From Saprospiraceae bacterium (GTDB lineage Bacteria; Bacteroidota; Bacteroidia; Chitinophagales; Saprospiraceae): DNA of 64,000 nt. The position numbers and the translations under genes are program-made. Location: positions 62,001-126,000 of the forward strand of contig JAHDGU010000006.1 of the NCBI GenBank assembly GCA_020627535.1, given 5' to 3'. Of the stretch, positions 27,255-36,109 are shown piece by piece (within the stretch, counting starts at the first letter, position 1; each line of letters begins with the position of its first letter). Under the pieces are notes generated by a model. The model searched no databases. It was not told where the DNA came from and was given only the letters and a program-made list of their open reading frames with translations.

Positions 27255-27671
27255 TTGTTGGAGCAAACTGATAATACCGTCCTACGGATATCTCTTGATT
27301 CCGTAGAAGCTAGTATTGCAAAAGTGGAACCCCTTGTCCGCGATCTCGCTAGCAGATATGAACTGTCTGAGGACAGGTTCAGCAATATTCTTATTAGCCT
27401 TACCGAAGCTGTGCACAATGCCATCATCCATGGCAATAAGCTCGACGAAAACAAGAAAGTCGTCATTGAGCTACGATGTGTACCTCAAGCGCTCAAGATC
27501 GCTGTCAGTGATGAGGGAGAAGGATTTGATCCCAGTGCTCTTGCCAACCCAATAGCCGATGAAAATCTCGAGTGCTGTGGTGGAAGAGGTGTTTTTATCA
27601 TCCAGCACCTAGCGGATCGATGTGACTTTCTCAATGATGGACGCACGGTCAATCTACAATTCAACATCTGA
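27255..27671 (+). CDS. RsbW-like ATP-binding anti-sigma regulatory protein
   Basis: The 138-residue protein has a GHKL ATPase fold of the RsbW/SpoIIAB type. The N box is NILISLTEAVHNAIIHGNKL, the G1 box is AVSDEGEGFDP, and the last box is GGRGVFIIQHLAD. Such proteins either bind sigma factors or phosphorylate anti-anti-sigma partners. No ATG is available after the DUF4175 stop; the start is one of two TTG codons (27255 or 27258). An RsbU-type phosphatase at 37 kb could belong to the same switch. Confidence 0.88.
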   Translation: MLEQTDNTVLRISLDSVEASIAKVEPLVRDLASRYELSEDRFSNILISLTEAVHNAIIHGNKLDENKKVVIELRCVPQALKIAVSDEGEGFDPSALANPIADENLECCGGRGVFIIQHLADRCDFLNDGRTVNLQFNI

Positions 27672-27674
27672 GCA

Positions 27675-28112
27675 TTGAGCCAGCCAGAGATCGAGTTTTA
27701 CTGGCATGAGCAAGAGGCTCTCTTCGATGATGCAGATACCTATGTGAAGTGGCTTCATCAGATTGCTGTACAAGAAAGCCACAGCATTTCTAGCCTGGTC
27801 TATGTATTCTGCTCGGACGATTACCTCCTAGACGTCAATCGCAAGCATCTAGATCACGATTACTACACCGACATCATCAGTTTTCCCTATCATGCTGAGG
27901 GTGAGGACATAGAGGGAGAGATCTATATATCTGTGGATCGCTTACGCGAAAATGCCAAGACGCATGGTGCCACTCTCCACCAAGAGCTGCTGCGTGTGAT
28001 GGCGCATGGTCTTCTTCATTTCTGTGGATATGAGGATAAGGATGAGGCTAGTCAAGTGAAGATGCGTGAGGCTGAGGAGAGGTGTATCGATTTATTTACT
28101 CTTCATCACTAA
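27675..28112 (+). CDS. ybeY: Endoribonuclease YbeY (16S rRNA maturation)
   Basis: YbeY is a zinc-dependent single-strand RNase for 16S rRNA 3'-end maturation and ribosome quality control. The 145-residue sequence has NRKHLDHDYYTDIISFPYH and the metal motif MAHGLLHFCGYEDKDEA. The third metal ligand, usually His in GYDH, is in a GYEDK context, as in Bacteroidota homologues I know (GYKDK). The start is TTG at 27675, three bases after the RsbW-like gene. Confidence 0.94.
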   Translation: MSQPEIEFYWHEQEALFDDADTYVKWLHQIAVQESHSISSLVYVFCSDDYLLDVNRKHLDHDYYTDIISFPYHAEGEDIEGEIYISVDRLRENAKTHGATLHQELLRVMAHGLLHFCGYEDKDEASQVKMREAEERCIDLFTLHH

Positions 28113-28123
28113 GAAAGACTTCA

Positions 28124-28447
28124 TCAATCTACCAGAGTTTGATTGATAACGCTCTTCAGTGCTATAATTTCTCTCTTCGACAGATAGCCTAGGATGCTCT
28201 TAATCCTTGTAGCATCAATGGTCTTGATCTGATCCACAGCCATGTATCCCTTCTTTTCTTGAAAATTGACTTCAACCCTTGTCGGGTATTTTTTTGGACT
28301 GGTGGTCATTGGAATCACGATAACTGTTCTCAGATTGCGATTCATCTCTATCGGTGATGCTATCACACATGGCCTAGTCTTGCTGATTTCTGAGCCTTTA
28401 GTAGGAGACAGATTCACCAAGACGATTGCGTATTGCTCCACTACCAT
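28124..28447 (-). CDS. mazF: MazF/PemK-family toxin
   Basis: The 107-residue protein shows the MazF barrel: YAIVLVNLSPTKGSEISKTR, PCVIASPIEMNRNLRTVIVI, MTTSPKKYPTRVEV and AVDQIKTIDATRI. MazF toxins cut RNA at short sequences. The ATG at 28447 overlaps the antitoxin end by seven bases. All main motifs look intact. Confidence 0.93.
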   Translation of the reverse strand: MVVEQYAIVLVNLSPTKGSEISKTRPCVIASPIEMNRNLRTVIVIPMTTSPKKYPTRVEVNFQEKKGYMAVDQIKTIDATRIKSILGYLSKREIIALKSVINQTLVD

Positions 28448-28683
28448 GGCAATATCTCTTCATCCTCAAAGACATCAGGAATCAATAGCTCATCAGGGCT
28501 TTCTTCTTTTTGTGCTCTAAATGAATCTTCCCAGCCTTCTCTTGGCTTTTTCACGGGTTTCAAGATCAAGTGATCCTCATGAAGCACAATTTCTACTTCC
28601 TTATCAAACTGGTATTTTTCTATGATCGGTTTGCTCAGTATAAAACCCTTGGAATTTCCCACTCTTGTTATTTTCGCTCTCAT
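28441..28683 (-). CDS. mazE: MazE/AbrB-type antitoxin
   Basis: This 80-residue protein starts MRAKITRVGNSKGFILSKPI, a SpoVT-AbrB DNA-binding fold like MazE. It ends in an acidic tail (ESPDELLIPDVFEDEEILPW) that is expected to occupy the toxin active site. It precedes mazF in the same transcript and likely represses it. Confidence 0.92.
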   Translation of the reverse strand: MRAKITRVGNSKGFILSKPIIEKYQFDKEVEIVLHEDHLILKPVKKPREGWEDSFRAQKEESPDELLIPDVFEDEEILPW

Positions 28684-28789
28684 AACATTTTTGTTATTAC
28701 AATATTATAACAAAATCAAGCGTGATGAGTTTCCCAGAGTATTACGATGACTCACATAACTTCGTGAGCGAGCTCACCAAATAAGATCA

Positions 28790-30475
28790 ATGAGAACGGC
28801 CAAAATTTTTATAGCACTCTGTCTTGTCAGCTTATCTACAAGTGCACAAGATCGCATCAGCGGTCATAGTCGTGCCACCCGCTCAGAAGTCATCGCACAA
28901 CACGGTATGGCAGCCACGAGTCAGCCACTTGCGACCATTGCGGCATTAGATATTCTGAAAGCTGGCGGCAATGCCATTGACGCAGCCATCGCCGCCAATG
29001 CTGTCCTCGGACTAGTCGAGCCTACCGGAAATGGTATTGGCGGTGATCTGTTTGCGATCGTATGGGATGCAGAGAGCCAACAGCTATATGGTCTAAATGC
29101 CAGCGGTCGCTCACCCAAGAAACTGACCAAGCAATACTTTCTTGACCATGGACATGAGAAGATTCCTAGTCATGGACCGCTTTCTGTGAGTGTACCAGGC
29201 TGCGTGGATGGATGGTTTGAGCTCCATGATCGCTTCGGTGATATCAAGATGAAGGATGTGCTTCAACCCGCCATTGACTATGCTGAGGACGGATTTCCAG
29301 TCTCAGAGCTTGTCGCTTACTACTGGAATCGCAGTGCTCCCTTCTTGAGTCGATTTGACGGATTCTCTGAGGTGTACATGCCTGGTGGCAAGGCACCACA
29401 AAAAGGTGATGTGTTTAAGAATCCTGCCTTGGCCAACACGCTCAGACAAATCGCCAAGGATGGTCGGGATGCATATTACAAGGGAGATATAGCCAAGACC
29501 ATTGCATCCTACATCAAAGAACAAGGCGGCTTTCTCGACTATGAGGATCTCGCCTCACATTCTTCTGAGTGGATAGATCCTGTATCGACCAACTATCGTG
29601 GCCATGATGTGTGGGAGCTTCCGCCAAATGGTCAGGGAATCGCAGTCCTGCAGATGCTCAATCTCCTGGAGCATTTTGATATACGTGAGATGGGCTACGG
29701 ATCGGCTGAGTACATCCACCTTTTTACGGAAGTGAAGAAGCTCGTATATGAGGATCGAGCCAAGTACTATGCTGATCCCGCATTTGGAGAGTTACCCATT
29801 GATCATCTCATCAGTAAGGCTTACGCCAAAAAGCGACTCGATGACCTCAATCCAGATCGTGCAGCTCGGAGATACGATGCTGCAGAGCTCAATCACGGTG
29901 AGACGATCTATCTCACCACCGCAGATAAGCACGGAAACATGGTTTCCTTAATCCAGAGCAACTTCCGTGGCATGGGTAGCGGCATGACACCTCCAGGACT
30001 TGGCTTTATCCTACAGGATCGCGGAGAACTCTTCACTTTAGAAGATGGTCATCACAATGAATATGAGCCTGGTAAAAGACCGTTCCACACGATCATCCCA
30101 GCTTTCATCACCAAAGATGGACGACCTTGGGTCAGCTTCGGCCTAATGGGTGGCGCGATGCAACCACAAGGACATGTACAAATTGTGCTCAATCTCGTAG
30201 ACTTTGATATGAATCTGCAAGAAGCCGGTGATGTACCACGTATGCAACATCTAGGAAGTAGCCAGCCAACAGGAGAAGTCATGACCAATGGCGGGACACT
30301 CTATCTAGAGTCAGGAATAGACTCTGACGTCATCAGGCAACTGCTCATCAAGGGACACAAGATCTCTTGGGGCCTCAGCTATGGAGGCTATCAGGCGATC
30401 ATGTGGGACGATGAGCGAGGTGTCTACTTTGGTGCCTCGGAGTCTCGGAAAGATGGCATGGCAGCTGGTTATTAG
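28790..30475 (+). CDS. ggt: Gamma-glutamyltransferase family protein
   Basis: This exported Ntn-hydrolase (561 residues) would take gamma-glutamyl groups from glutathione or related compounds. A signal peptide ends STSAQ. The large-subunit part has GGNAIDAAIAANAVLGLVEP and GNGIGGDLFAIV. The expected self-cleavage point is at Thr near residue 372, in HGETIYLTTADKHGN. The second residue is Ile, as in the YwrD-like branch rather than the E. coli Ggt branch (TTHYS). A small subunit of about 190 residues follows (QSNFRGMGSGMTPPGLGF, GLMGGAMQPQGHVQ). The exact substrate is uncertain. Confidence 0.9.
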   Translation: MRTAKIFIALCLVSLSTSAQDRISGHSRATRSEVIAQHGMAATSQPLATIAALDILKAGGNAIDAAIAANAVLGLVEPTGNGIGGDLFAIVWDAESQQLYGLNASGRSPKKLTKQYFLDHGHEKIPSHGPLSVSVPGCVDGWFELHDRFGDIKMKDVLQPAIDYAEDGFPVSELVAYYWNRSAPFLSRFDGFSEVYMPGGKAPQKGDVFKNPALANTLRQIAKDGRDAYYKGDIAKTIASYIKEQGGFLDYEDLASHSSEWIDPVSTNYRGHDVWELPPNGQGIAVLQMLNLLEHFDIREMGYGSAEYIHLFTEVKKLVYEDRAKYYADPAFGELPIDHLISKAYAKKRLDDLNPDRAARRYDAAELNHGETIYLTTADKHGNMVSLIQSNFRGMGSGMTPPGLGFILQDRGELFTLEDGHHNEYEPGKRPFHTIIPAFITKDGRPWVSFGLMGGAMQPQGHVQIVLNLVDFDMNLQEAGDVPRMQHLGSSQPTGEVMTNGGTLYLESGIDSDVIRQLLIKGHKISWGLSYGGYQAIMWDDERGVYFGASESRKDGMAAGY

Positions 30476-30537
30476 ACACTAATCACGAGATTGGGCCGTT
30501 CCTTTGAAGTACAAAACTCAATGTTCTCCTACACAAC

Positions 30538-31093
30538 ATGAGCTTAATCACTCGTCGATTCTTTACGGTACTGCTATCCGTGGTTGTCCTGTCCGTTTCA
30601 GCCCAGGACTCGCGACAAGCTGATATTGCGCAGATCATAGATCTATATGAACTTTCTACTCCTCATTCACATCTACGGCCTGCCATCTTCGATACCCTCG
30701 TCACACAACTTAAGGATGACAACCATTTGCTCAGTACTCAGCACGCAAGCACGATCCACGGTCTTCTAGCTCAAGGAGACAAACCTACAATTCATTTCTG
30801 CGCCTACTTCGCCCCTCATCTTGTTCTTGTCTGTCCTGATGTCTTTGCGGCTCGGACATCGAAGGCGATATCTTAGTGGTTTATCTAACAGCATACCTCC
30901 CTGATGATCTATCAAATCTATACTACTTTCTTGGCTCCTACTAGAAAAGGATTGTCCAATAAATAACCTACCTGCTGATTTCTTCCAACTACTCAATTAT
31001 CAGAGCAAAGATCATTTTGGACAGCTTATTGACCTTGGTCTTGCACATAACAACAATGATAAACTCCAGCATGTCAAAGCATGCTTGGACTGA
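30538..31093 (+). pseudogene. Frameshifted gene for a small secreted protein
   Basis: The first frame (30538-30876) encodes a signal peptide (RRFFTVLLSVVVLSVSAQ) and a helical domain. Around 30840 the coding character moves to another frame (GSDIEGDILVVYLTAYLPDD, up to a TAG at 30942). It then moves again near 30945 to a third frame (PINNLPADFFQLLNYQSKDH, ending at TGA 31091-31093). Joined, this would be one protein of about 180 residues with two frameshifts. I do not know the family. Confidence 0.6.
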
Positions 31094-31236
31094 TGACATC
31101 AATTCACTTAACATGCACAAACACTAGGAGTAGACCTACGTAAAAAGTAGAAAGCTGTCATTGCAGTAGCTGCTTACAGGCTGGAGTGAATCAAATCATG
31201 AGACTTAGATGTTACTTTTAGACAAATAGTTCTTCT

Positions 31237-31437
31237 ATGGATGGTATCACAGTCATACACAATCAGACAACCAATAAGCGATATGTTCAGATCGACATGG
31301 ACAAGTTTGACTCTGAGTACTTGCGCGACCTGATCGAAGGCATAGTGGCAGAGTCACGGCGATCTGAAGAGTCGGTGCCTTGGGAAGAAGCAATCAAACT
31401 CTTGCGTCAAGACGGAGTGATAAATGTCGAGTTATAA
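31237..31437 (+). CDS. Antitoxin-like protein paired with a broken RelE
   Basis: The 66-residue protein (MDGITVIHNQTTNKRYVQID ... ESVPWEEAIKLLRQDGVINV) looks like a short antitoxin of the kind found before RelE toxins: a compact N-terminal part and an acidic helical tail. Its end overlaps the RelE frame by 14 bases. It seems intact although the toxin is not. The classification rests mainly on its position. Confidence 0.7.
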   Translation: MDGITVIHNQTTNKRYVQIDMDKFDSEYLRDLIEGIVAESRRSEESVPWEEAIKLLRQDGVINVEL

Positions 31438-31681
31438 ACTTGTCATCAAGAAGCAAGCTTTGAAAGAGTTGGCGAAACTACCAACGACTTAAGCCAATCA
31501 TGTCGCTGCCAAGATTCATACACTTCGCGTTAATCCCAGACCCAGAGGATGCAAAAAGCTAAAAGGTTATGATGATTTATGGCGATTAAGATCAGGCAAC
31601 TACCGAATCATTTATCGCATTGAAGACCAGGTGTTAATCGTGGAGGTCTTGGAAATCGTCAATAGGAAGGACGCTTACTGA
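31424..31681 (+). pseudogene. relE: RelE-family toxin with an in-frame stop
   Basis: The frame reads SSYKLVIKKQALKELAKLPT, then a TAA at 31490-31492 (codon 23), then ANHVAAKIHTLRVNPRPRGC, KLKGYDDLWRLRSGNYRIIY and EVLEIVNRKDAY. This is a complete RelE mRNA-interferase sequence apart from the stop. The GNYRIIYRI core and the terminal NRKDAY are preserved, so the nonsense change is probably recent. Confidence 0.85.
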
Positions 31682-31742
31682 ATGACTTTCTCAGTTTGAG
31701 CGAGAAAGATACAATATCCCTCAATATTAGAGTTTCTGATAA

Positions 31743-31758
31743 TGTTTCACGTGAAACA
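31743..31758. promoter_or_regulatory. parS: parS centromere site (ParB binding)
   Basis: TGTTTCACGTGAAACA is identical to the canonical bacterial parS and is embedded in a perfect 20-bp palindrome (31741-31760). It lies between genes, in the 190-base gap before the M1 peptidase gene. ParB binds parS near the replication origin to start chromosome segregation. No parA or parB gene is in the window. Confidence 0.95.
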
Positions 31759-31871
31759 TTGAATTCCACCATAACAAAAGCACTAGCATTATCTGATGAG
31801 ATAATCACATAATTTCGCCCTCCTAATAAACATCTTCAGCAACTAAAGCGATTTACATTAAAATTTCTTCT

Positions 31872-34193
31872 ATGAAGTCTATCGTACTCAGTATGATCTA
31901 TGCTCTATGCTTTGTCAGCTTATCAGCGCAGATCAACTCCAATACCAATGACAATCCATTTCGACAACTTGGACAGGAGCTACCCACAGCTAACAGCTAT
32001 CGCAATGCTTCTGGCGCTCCCGGACACGCCTATTGGCAAAATCGTGCAGACTACGTAATGGAATTGCGCCTAGATGATATCAAACAACAACTCTACGGCA
32101 CAGAGACCATCACATACCACAATAACTCTCCCGATCAACTTAGCTACCTATGGCTCCAACTCGATCAAAATATGAGAGCCATGGACTCAGAAACCTATGA
32201 GATCCGTACACACAGTATGTCAGATCGCATGACGCCAGGACAATTGCAGCGTCTAGATCCAGACTTTGATGGTGGTTTGAAGATCCAAGAAGTCAAGGAT
32301 GCTTCCGGTAACGATCTATCTCATACCATCAATAAGACCATGATGCGTATAAATCTGCCTGAGCCATTAGCCTCTGGTGAATCAATCTCATTCAGCATCA
32401 AATGGTGGTACAATATCAACGATCGCATGCAGATCGGTGGACGCTCAGGATACGAGTACTTCGAGGAAGATGACAACTATCTCTATACAATCGCACAGTT
32501 CTTTCCACGCATGTGCGCCTACAATGACATCGAAGGATGGCAAAACAAACAGTTTCTCGGGAGAGGAGAGTTTACACTCATCTTTGGTGACTATGATGTC
32601 AAAATCACCGTACCTGCTGATCATCAAGTGTCAAGTACTGGCGAATTGCAAAATATGGATCAAGTGCTCTCCAAAAAACACCAGGAGAGATACAAGAAGG
32701 CAACGACAGAATATGAGACTCCAGTCATCATCGTGACAGAAGATGAAGCCCGAGCAGCCGAAAAGTCAAAAGTCAAAAAAGAAAAGACCTGGCACTACAA
32801 GGCTGACAACGTAAGAGACTTTGCCTTTGCCTCTAGTCGCAAGTTCATCTGGGATGCAATGGCTGTGAAAATGGGTGATCGTACTGTGATGGCCATGTCC
32901 ATGTACCCCAAAGAAGGAAATCCTCTCTGGGAGAAGTTTTCCACAAAGGCCGTCGCTCATACACTCAAGTGGTACTCACACTACACATTTGACTATCCCT
33001 ACCCTGTTGCTTGGTCCATTCATGCAGCACGTATCGGTATGGAGTATCCAATGATATGCTTCAACTTTGGTCGTCCCGAGAAAGACGGTACCTACAGCGC
33101 TCGTACCAAGTATGGTATGATTGGCGTCATCATCCACGAAGTAGGACACAACTATTTCCCTATGATCGTCAACAGTGACGAAAGACAATGGACGTGGATG
33201 GATGAGGGACTCAATACCTTCCTCCAGTACCTCACAGAGCAGCAATGGGAGCGCGACTACCCTTCTCGCCGAGGACCAGCACACAAGATCACAGACTACA
33301 TGGGTGGAGATAAATCCAATATCAGCCCTATCATGACCAATTCTGAATCCATCTACCAGTTTGGCAATAATGCCTACGGTAAACCTGCCACTGCGCTCAA
33401 TATCCTTCGTGAGACCATCATGGGTAGAGAGCTCTTTGATCATGCATTCAAGGAGTACTCACGTCGATGGATGTTCAAACAGCCATATCCAGCTGATTTC
33501 TTCCGGACTATGGAGGACGCAAGTGGTGTGGATCTTGATTGGTTCTGGAGAGGATGGTTCTATACCAATGATCACTGTGATCTCGCTCTCAAGTCTGTCG
33601 ATCACTTCATGATTAATCCAAAAGATCCTCAGAAGCTCTCCAAGATGCAGAAAGACGAGCGATCTGAAGCACTCGAAAATATCTCAGCCATACGCAATCG
33701 AGAAGAAATAGCTCAGACACAGGATGAGATCGATCCCAGCATCCGTGATTTCTACACAGATTATGATGAGCTAGATTATGACGCGATCGATGAGGAGAAC
33801 TACGACAAGTTTATCTCCAGTCTCACAGAAGAAGAAAAGGCCGTTCTTGAAGAAAATCAGAACTACTATCGGATTACAGTCGAACGTGTCGGTGGACTCG
33901 TCATGCCAGTCATTATGAAGTTTGTTTATGAAGATGGTACAGACGAGGTCATCCGTATCCCTGCTGAGATCTGGCGTATGGGTAGCACAGAAGTGACCAA
34001 AGTCTATGCGCGATCCAAGAAAATCGAACAGGTCATCCTGGATCCTTTCCTCGAGACCGCGGATGTCAACATGGATGATAACTTTCATCCGAGACAAGAG
34101 GCTGCAGATCGATTTGAGATCTTCAAGTCTCAACCAAGAAGGTCATCCGAGAACCCGATGCAGCGCCAGCAAAGAGCTATCAAGAAGTCATAG
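31872..34193 (+). CDS. M1 family metallopeptidase, exported
   Basis: This 773-residue protein has a signal peptide (MKSIVLSMIYALCFVSLSAQ) and an M1-type catalytic domain. The zinc site is IIHEVGHNYFPMIVN (near 422) with MDEGLNTFLQYL (Glu near 446). GAMEN is replaced by ARIGMEYPMICF, as in the non-aminopeptidase-like M1 branch of Bacteroidota. The C-terminal part is rich in acidic residues. It is followed by a strong terminator. Confidence 0.9.
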   Translation: MKSIVLSMIYALCFVSLSAQINSNTNDNPFRQLGQELPTANSYRNASGAPGHAYWQNRADYVMELRLDDIKQQLYGTETITYHNNSPDQLSYLWLQLDQNMRAMDSETYEIRTHSMSDRMTPGQLQRLDPDFDGGLKIQEVKDASGNDLSHTINKTMMRINLPEPLASGESISFSIKWWYNINDRMQIGGRSGYEYFEEDDNYLYTIAQFFPRMCAYNDIEGWQNKQFLGRGEFTLIFGDYDVKITVPADHQVSSTGELQNMDQVLSKKHQERYKKATTEYETPVIIVTEDEARAAEKSKVKKEKTWHYKADNVRDFAFASSRKFIWDAMAVKMGDRTVMAMSMYPKEGNPLWEKFSTKAVAHTLKWYSHYTFDYPYPVAWSIHAARIGMEYPMICFNFGRPEKDGTYSARTKYGMIGVIIHEVGHNYFPMIVNSDERQWTWMDEGLNTFLQYLTEQQWERDYPSRRGPAHKITDYMGGDKSNISPIMTNSESIYQFGNNAYGKPATALNILRETIMGRELFDHAFKEYSRRWMFKQPYPADFFRTMEDASGVDLDWFWRGWFYTNDHCDLALKSVDHFMINPKDPQKLSKMQKDERSEALENISAIRNREEIAQTQDEIDPSIRDFYTDYDELDYDAIDEENYDKFISSLTEEEKAVLEENQNYYRITVERVGGLVMPVIMKFVYEDGTDEVIRIPAEIWRMGSTEVTKVYARSKKIEQVILDPFLETADVNMDDNFHPRQEAADRFEIFKSQPRRSSENPMQRQQRAIKKS

Positions 34194-34216
34194 CTTACTA
34201 ACTACAATAACCAAAA

Positions 34217-34250
34217 GGCCCATAGACGTCGAATCTATGGGCCTTTTCTT
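34217..34250. terminator. Bidirectional intrinsic terminator
   Basis: GGCCCATAGA (34217-34226) and TCTATGGGCC (34234-34243) make a perfect 10-bp stem, flanked by AAAA on the left and TTTTCTTTT on the right. It sits between two convergent genes and can serve both. Confidence 0.88.
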
Positions 34251-34269
34251 TTGTCAGTTAGTCTGTTCT

Positions 34270-35034
34270 TTATCCAATACCTTTCAGAAATTCTTCTAGA
34301 TACATGTTGAAAGCCTCTGGATGCTCCATCATAGGAGCATGACCGCACTTATCCAACCATATTAGCTGGCTATTAGGGATGAGCTCGTGAAACTTTTCGC
34401 CCACATCTGGTGGTGTGATCGTATCATTCTTTCCCCAGATCAATAAAGTAGGCACGGTGAGCTTATGAAGATCGCCGCCAAGATTATGCCTGATAGCACT
34501 CTTTGCAGTAGTAATGATTCTTATGGCCTTGTTTCTATCATTGACTGTGGCAAATATGTCATCTACCAATTCTTTCGTCGCAATTGCTGGATCGAAGAAG
34601 GTCTTTTCGGTCCTCTGCTTAATGAAGTCGTAATTCTGGCGGTTTGGAAATCCACTTCCGAATGCATTTTCATACAAACCGCTACTCCCTGTGAGTGTGA
34701 CAGACTTTACTTTTTCGAGATAATCCAGTGCATATAGCTGACTCAGATGTCCACCAAGCGAGTTTCCCACAAGATGGATTTTATCCACAGCCATGTAATC
34801 AATAAATCTGATCAAATAATCCTTGAGTCCTCCTAGAGTGGCCTTTTTGAGCGGAAGCTCGAAAATCGGCAGCAAAGGAATCATCACACGATGTGTCCGT
34901 GAAAAGTACTGAATCAGAGCATCAAAATTACTCAATCCACCCATCAAGCCATGCACGAGTACCAAAGGCTCGCTGCCCTCGCCTTGATCTACATAGCGAA
35001 ACCCTTCCTCTTCAATGATCTGGTAGTCTGTCAT
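34270..35034 (-). CDS. Alpha/beta hydrolase
   Basis: The 254-residue protein has the alpha/beta hydrolase fold: oxyanion segment LVLVHGLMGGLSNFDAL, nucleophile elbow HLVGNSLGGHLSQLYA (Ser near 92), acid LLIWGKNDTITPPDVG and the catalytic His in DKCGHAPMMEHPEAF. There is no signal peptide, so it is cytosolic. The substrate is not predictable. Its start overlaps the ctaA stop by four bases. Confidence 0.9.
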   Translation of the reverse strand: MTDYQIIEEEGFRYVDQGEGSEPLVLVHGLMGGLSNFDALIQYFSRTHRVMIPLLPIFELPLKKATLGGLKDYLIRFIDYMAVDKIHLVGNSLGGHLSQLYALDYLEKVKSVTLTGSSGLYENAFGSGFPNRQNYDFIKQRTEKTFFDPAIATKELVDDIFATVNDRNKAIRIITTAKSAIRHNLGGDLHKLTVPTLLIWGKNDTITPPDVGEKFHELIPNSQLIWLDKCGHAPMMEHPEAFNMYLEEFLKGIG

Positions 35035-36101
35035 TTTTCTTCATTCTCTACCAAGGGCATATGCCCTGAAGCAAAAAACAAAAATAAAATTATTGACAGC
35101 AATATGATCGCCACGACCTGATGAGCTGAACCGAGACCTACTGGAATATTCCCTTTGCACGCTACGACAGTCATGATTCCCAGCAATACCTGAATCACAC
35201 AGACTGCCATGGCCATGTGCATAGCAATCTTAACTCTAGTCTTATCTGAGCGCTTCCACGACCTGAGATAGTAAAATAGAAGCAGGCAAAAGATACCGTA
35301 AGCAAGACCTCTGTGGAAAAACTGTACGAAAGCTGGCATAAAACTCACCAAGCCGTCATATTCCACCACATTGCTCCACCTCCATGCACTACCATCTAGT
35401 AAAATATCTGGGATCATTTTACCATTCATATCAGGCCAAGTAGGATAATTGAGTCCTGCCTTCATCCCAGACATCCACGCTCCCAATATGATTTGCACGC
35501 CAAGAAGACCCAATAGAAGAGAGGTCTTGGCTCTCGTCATGTAGCTATCCCTAATATCAGCTAATAACCACCTCTCTCTATAGTAGGTATGAAGGATATA
35601 ACAATACAGAATCAGCGCCAGACCCAGATGTAAGGACAACTTATATGCATTGACCCAAGGTCGGTCTACCAATCCACTCGCAACCATGACCCAGCCAAAA
35701 ACAGCCACTATAGCAGCTCCTAAAAACATACCAACAAGATTGGGCACCAAGCGCTTGGGTATCCAAGATTTGATCACAAAAAAGATGAGGGGTATCAAAA
35801 AGACGAAGCCCATCATCTTCGCCCACAGTCTATGAAAGTACTCCCAGAAATAAATGAACTTAAACTCAGACATCGTCATGCCATCATTGATCTTCTTGTA
35901 TTGCGGAGTTTCTTTGTAGAGATCAAATTCATTTTCCCAGGCCACTGCACTTAAAGGTGGAAATGTACCACTGACAACTTCCCATTGGGTGATGCTCAAT
36001 CCTGAACCGGTAAGTCGAGTCACGCCACCAATGAAAATCTGGAAGAATACCAAAATCGCGCCCAGTAAAAGCCAAGTTTTCACCACAGGTTTAATAGTCA
36101 T
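35031..36101 (-). CDS. ctaA: Heme A synthase (COX15/CtaA)
   Basis: CtaA oxidises a methyl group of heme O to make heme A for aa3-type cytochrome oxidases. The 356-residue membrane protein has about eight transmembrane segments and opens with IFIGGVTRLTGSGLSITQWE, a strong family signature. Conserved histidines are seen in YFHRLWAKMMG, LSLHLGLALIL, FFHRGLAYG and GSAHQVVAI. No ctaB or oxidase genes are beside it here. It begins at ATG 36101, next to the origin-like region. Confidence 0.95.
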   Translation of the reverse strand: MTIKPVVKTWLLLGAILVFFQIFIGGVTRLTGSGLSITQWEVVSGTFPPLSAVAWENEFDLYKETPQYKKINDGMTMSEFKFIYFWEYFHRLWAKMMGFVFLIPLIFFVIKSWIPKRLVPNLVGMFLGAAIVAVFGWVMVASGLVDRPWVNAYKLSLHLGLALILYCYILHTYYRERWLLADIRDSYMTRAKTSLLLGLLGVQIILGAWMSGMKAGLNYPTWPDMNGKMIPDILLDGSAWRWSNVVEYDGLVSFMPAFVQFFHRGLAYGIFCLLLFYYLRSWKRSDKTRVKIAMHMAMAVCVIQVLLGIMTVVACKGNIPVGLGSAHQVVAIILLSIILFLFFASGHMPLVENEEK

Positions 36102-36109
36102 TGTTTTAT

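Noticed and set aside
34781-34789. A perfect DnaA box (TTATCCACA) inside the alpha/beta hydrolase gene
   Set aside because: A single box in coding sequence; about 0.5 is expected by chance in 64 kb. Not taken as part of the origin.
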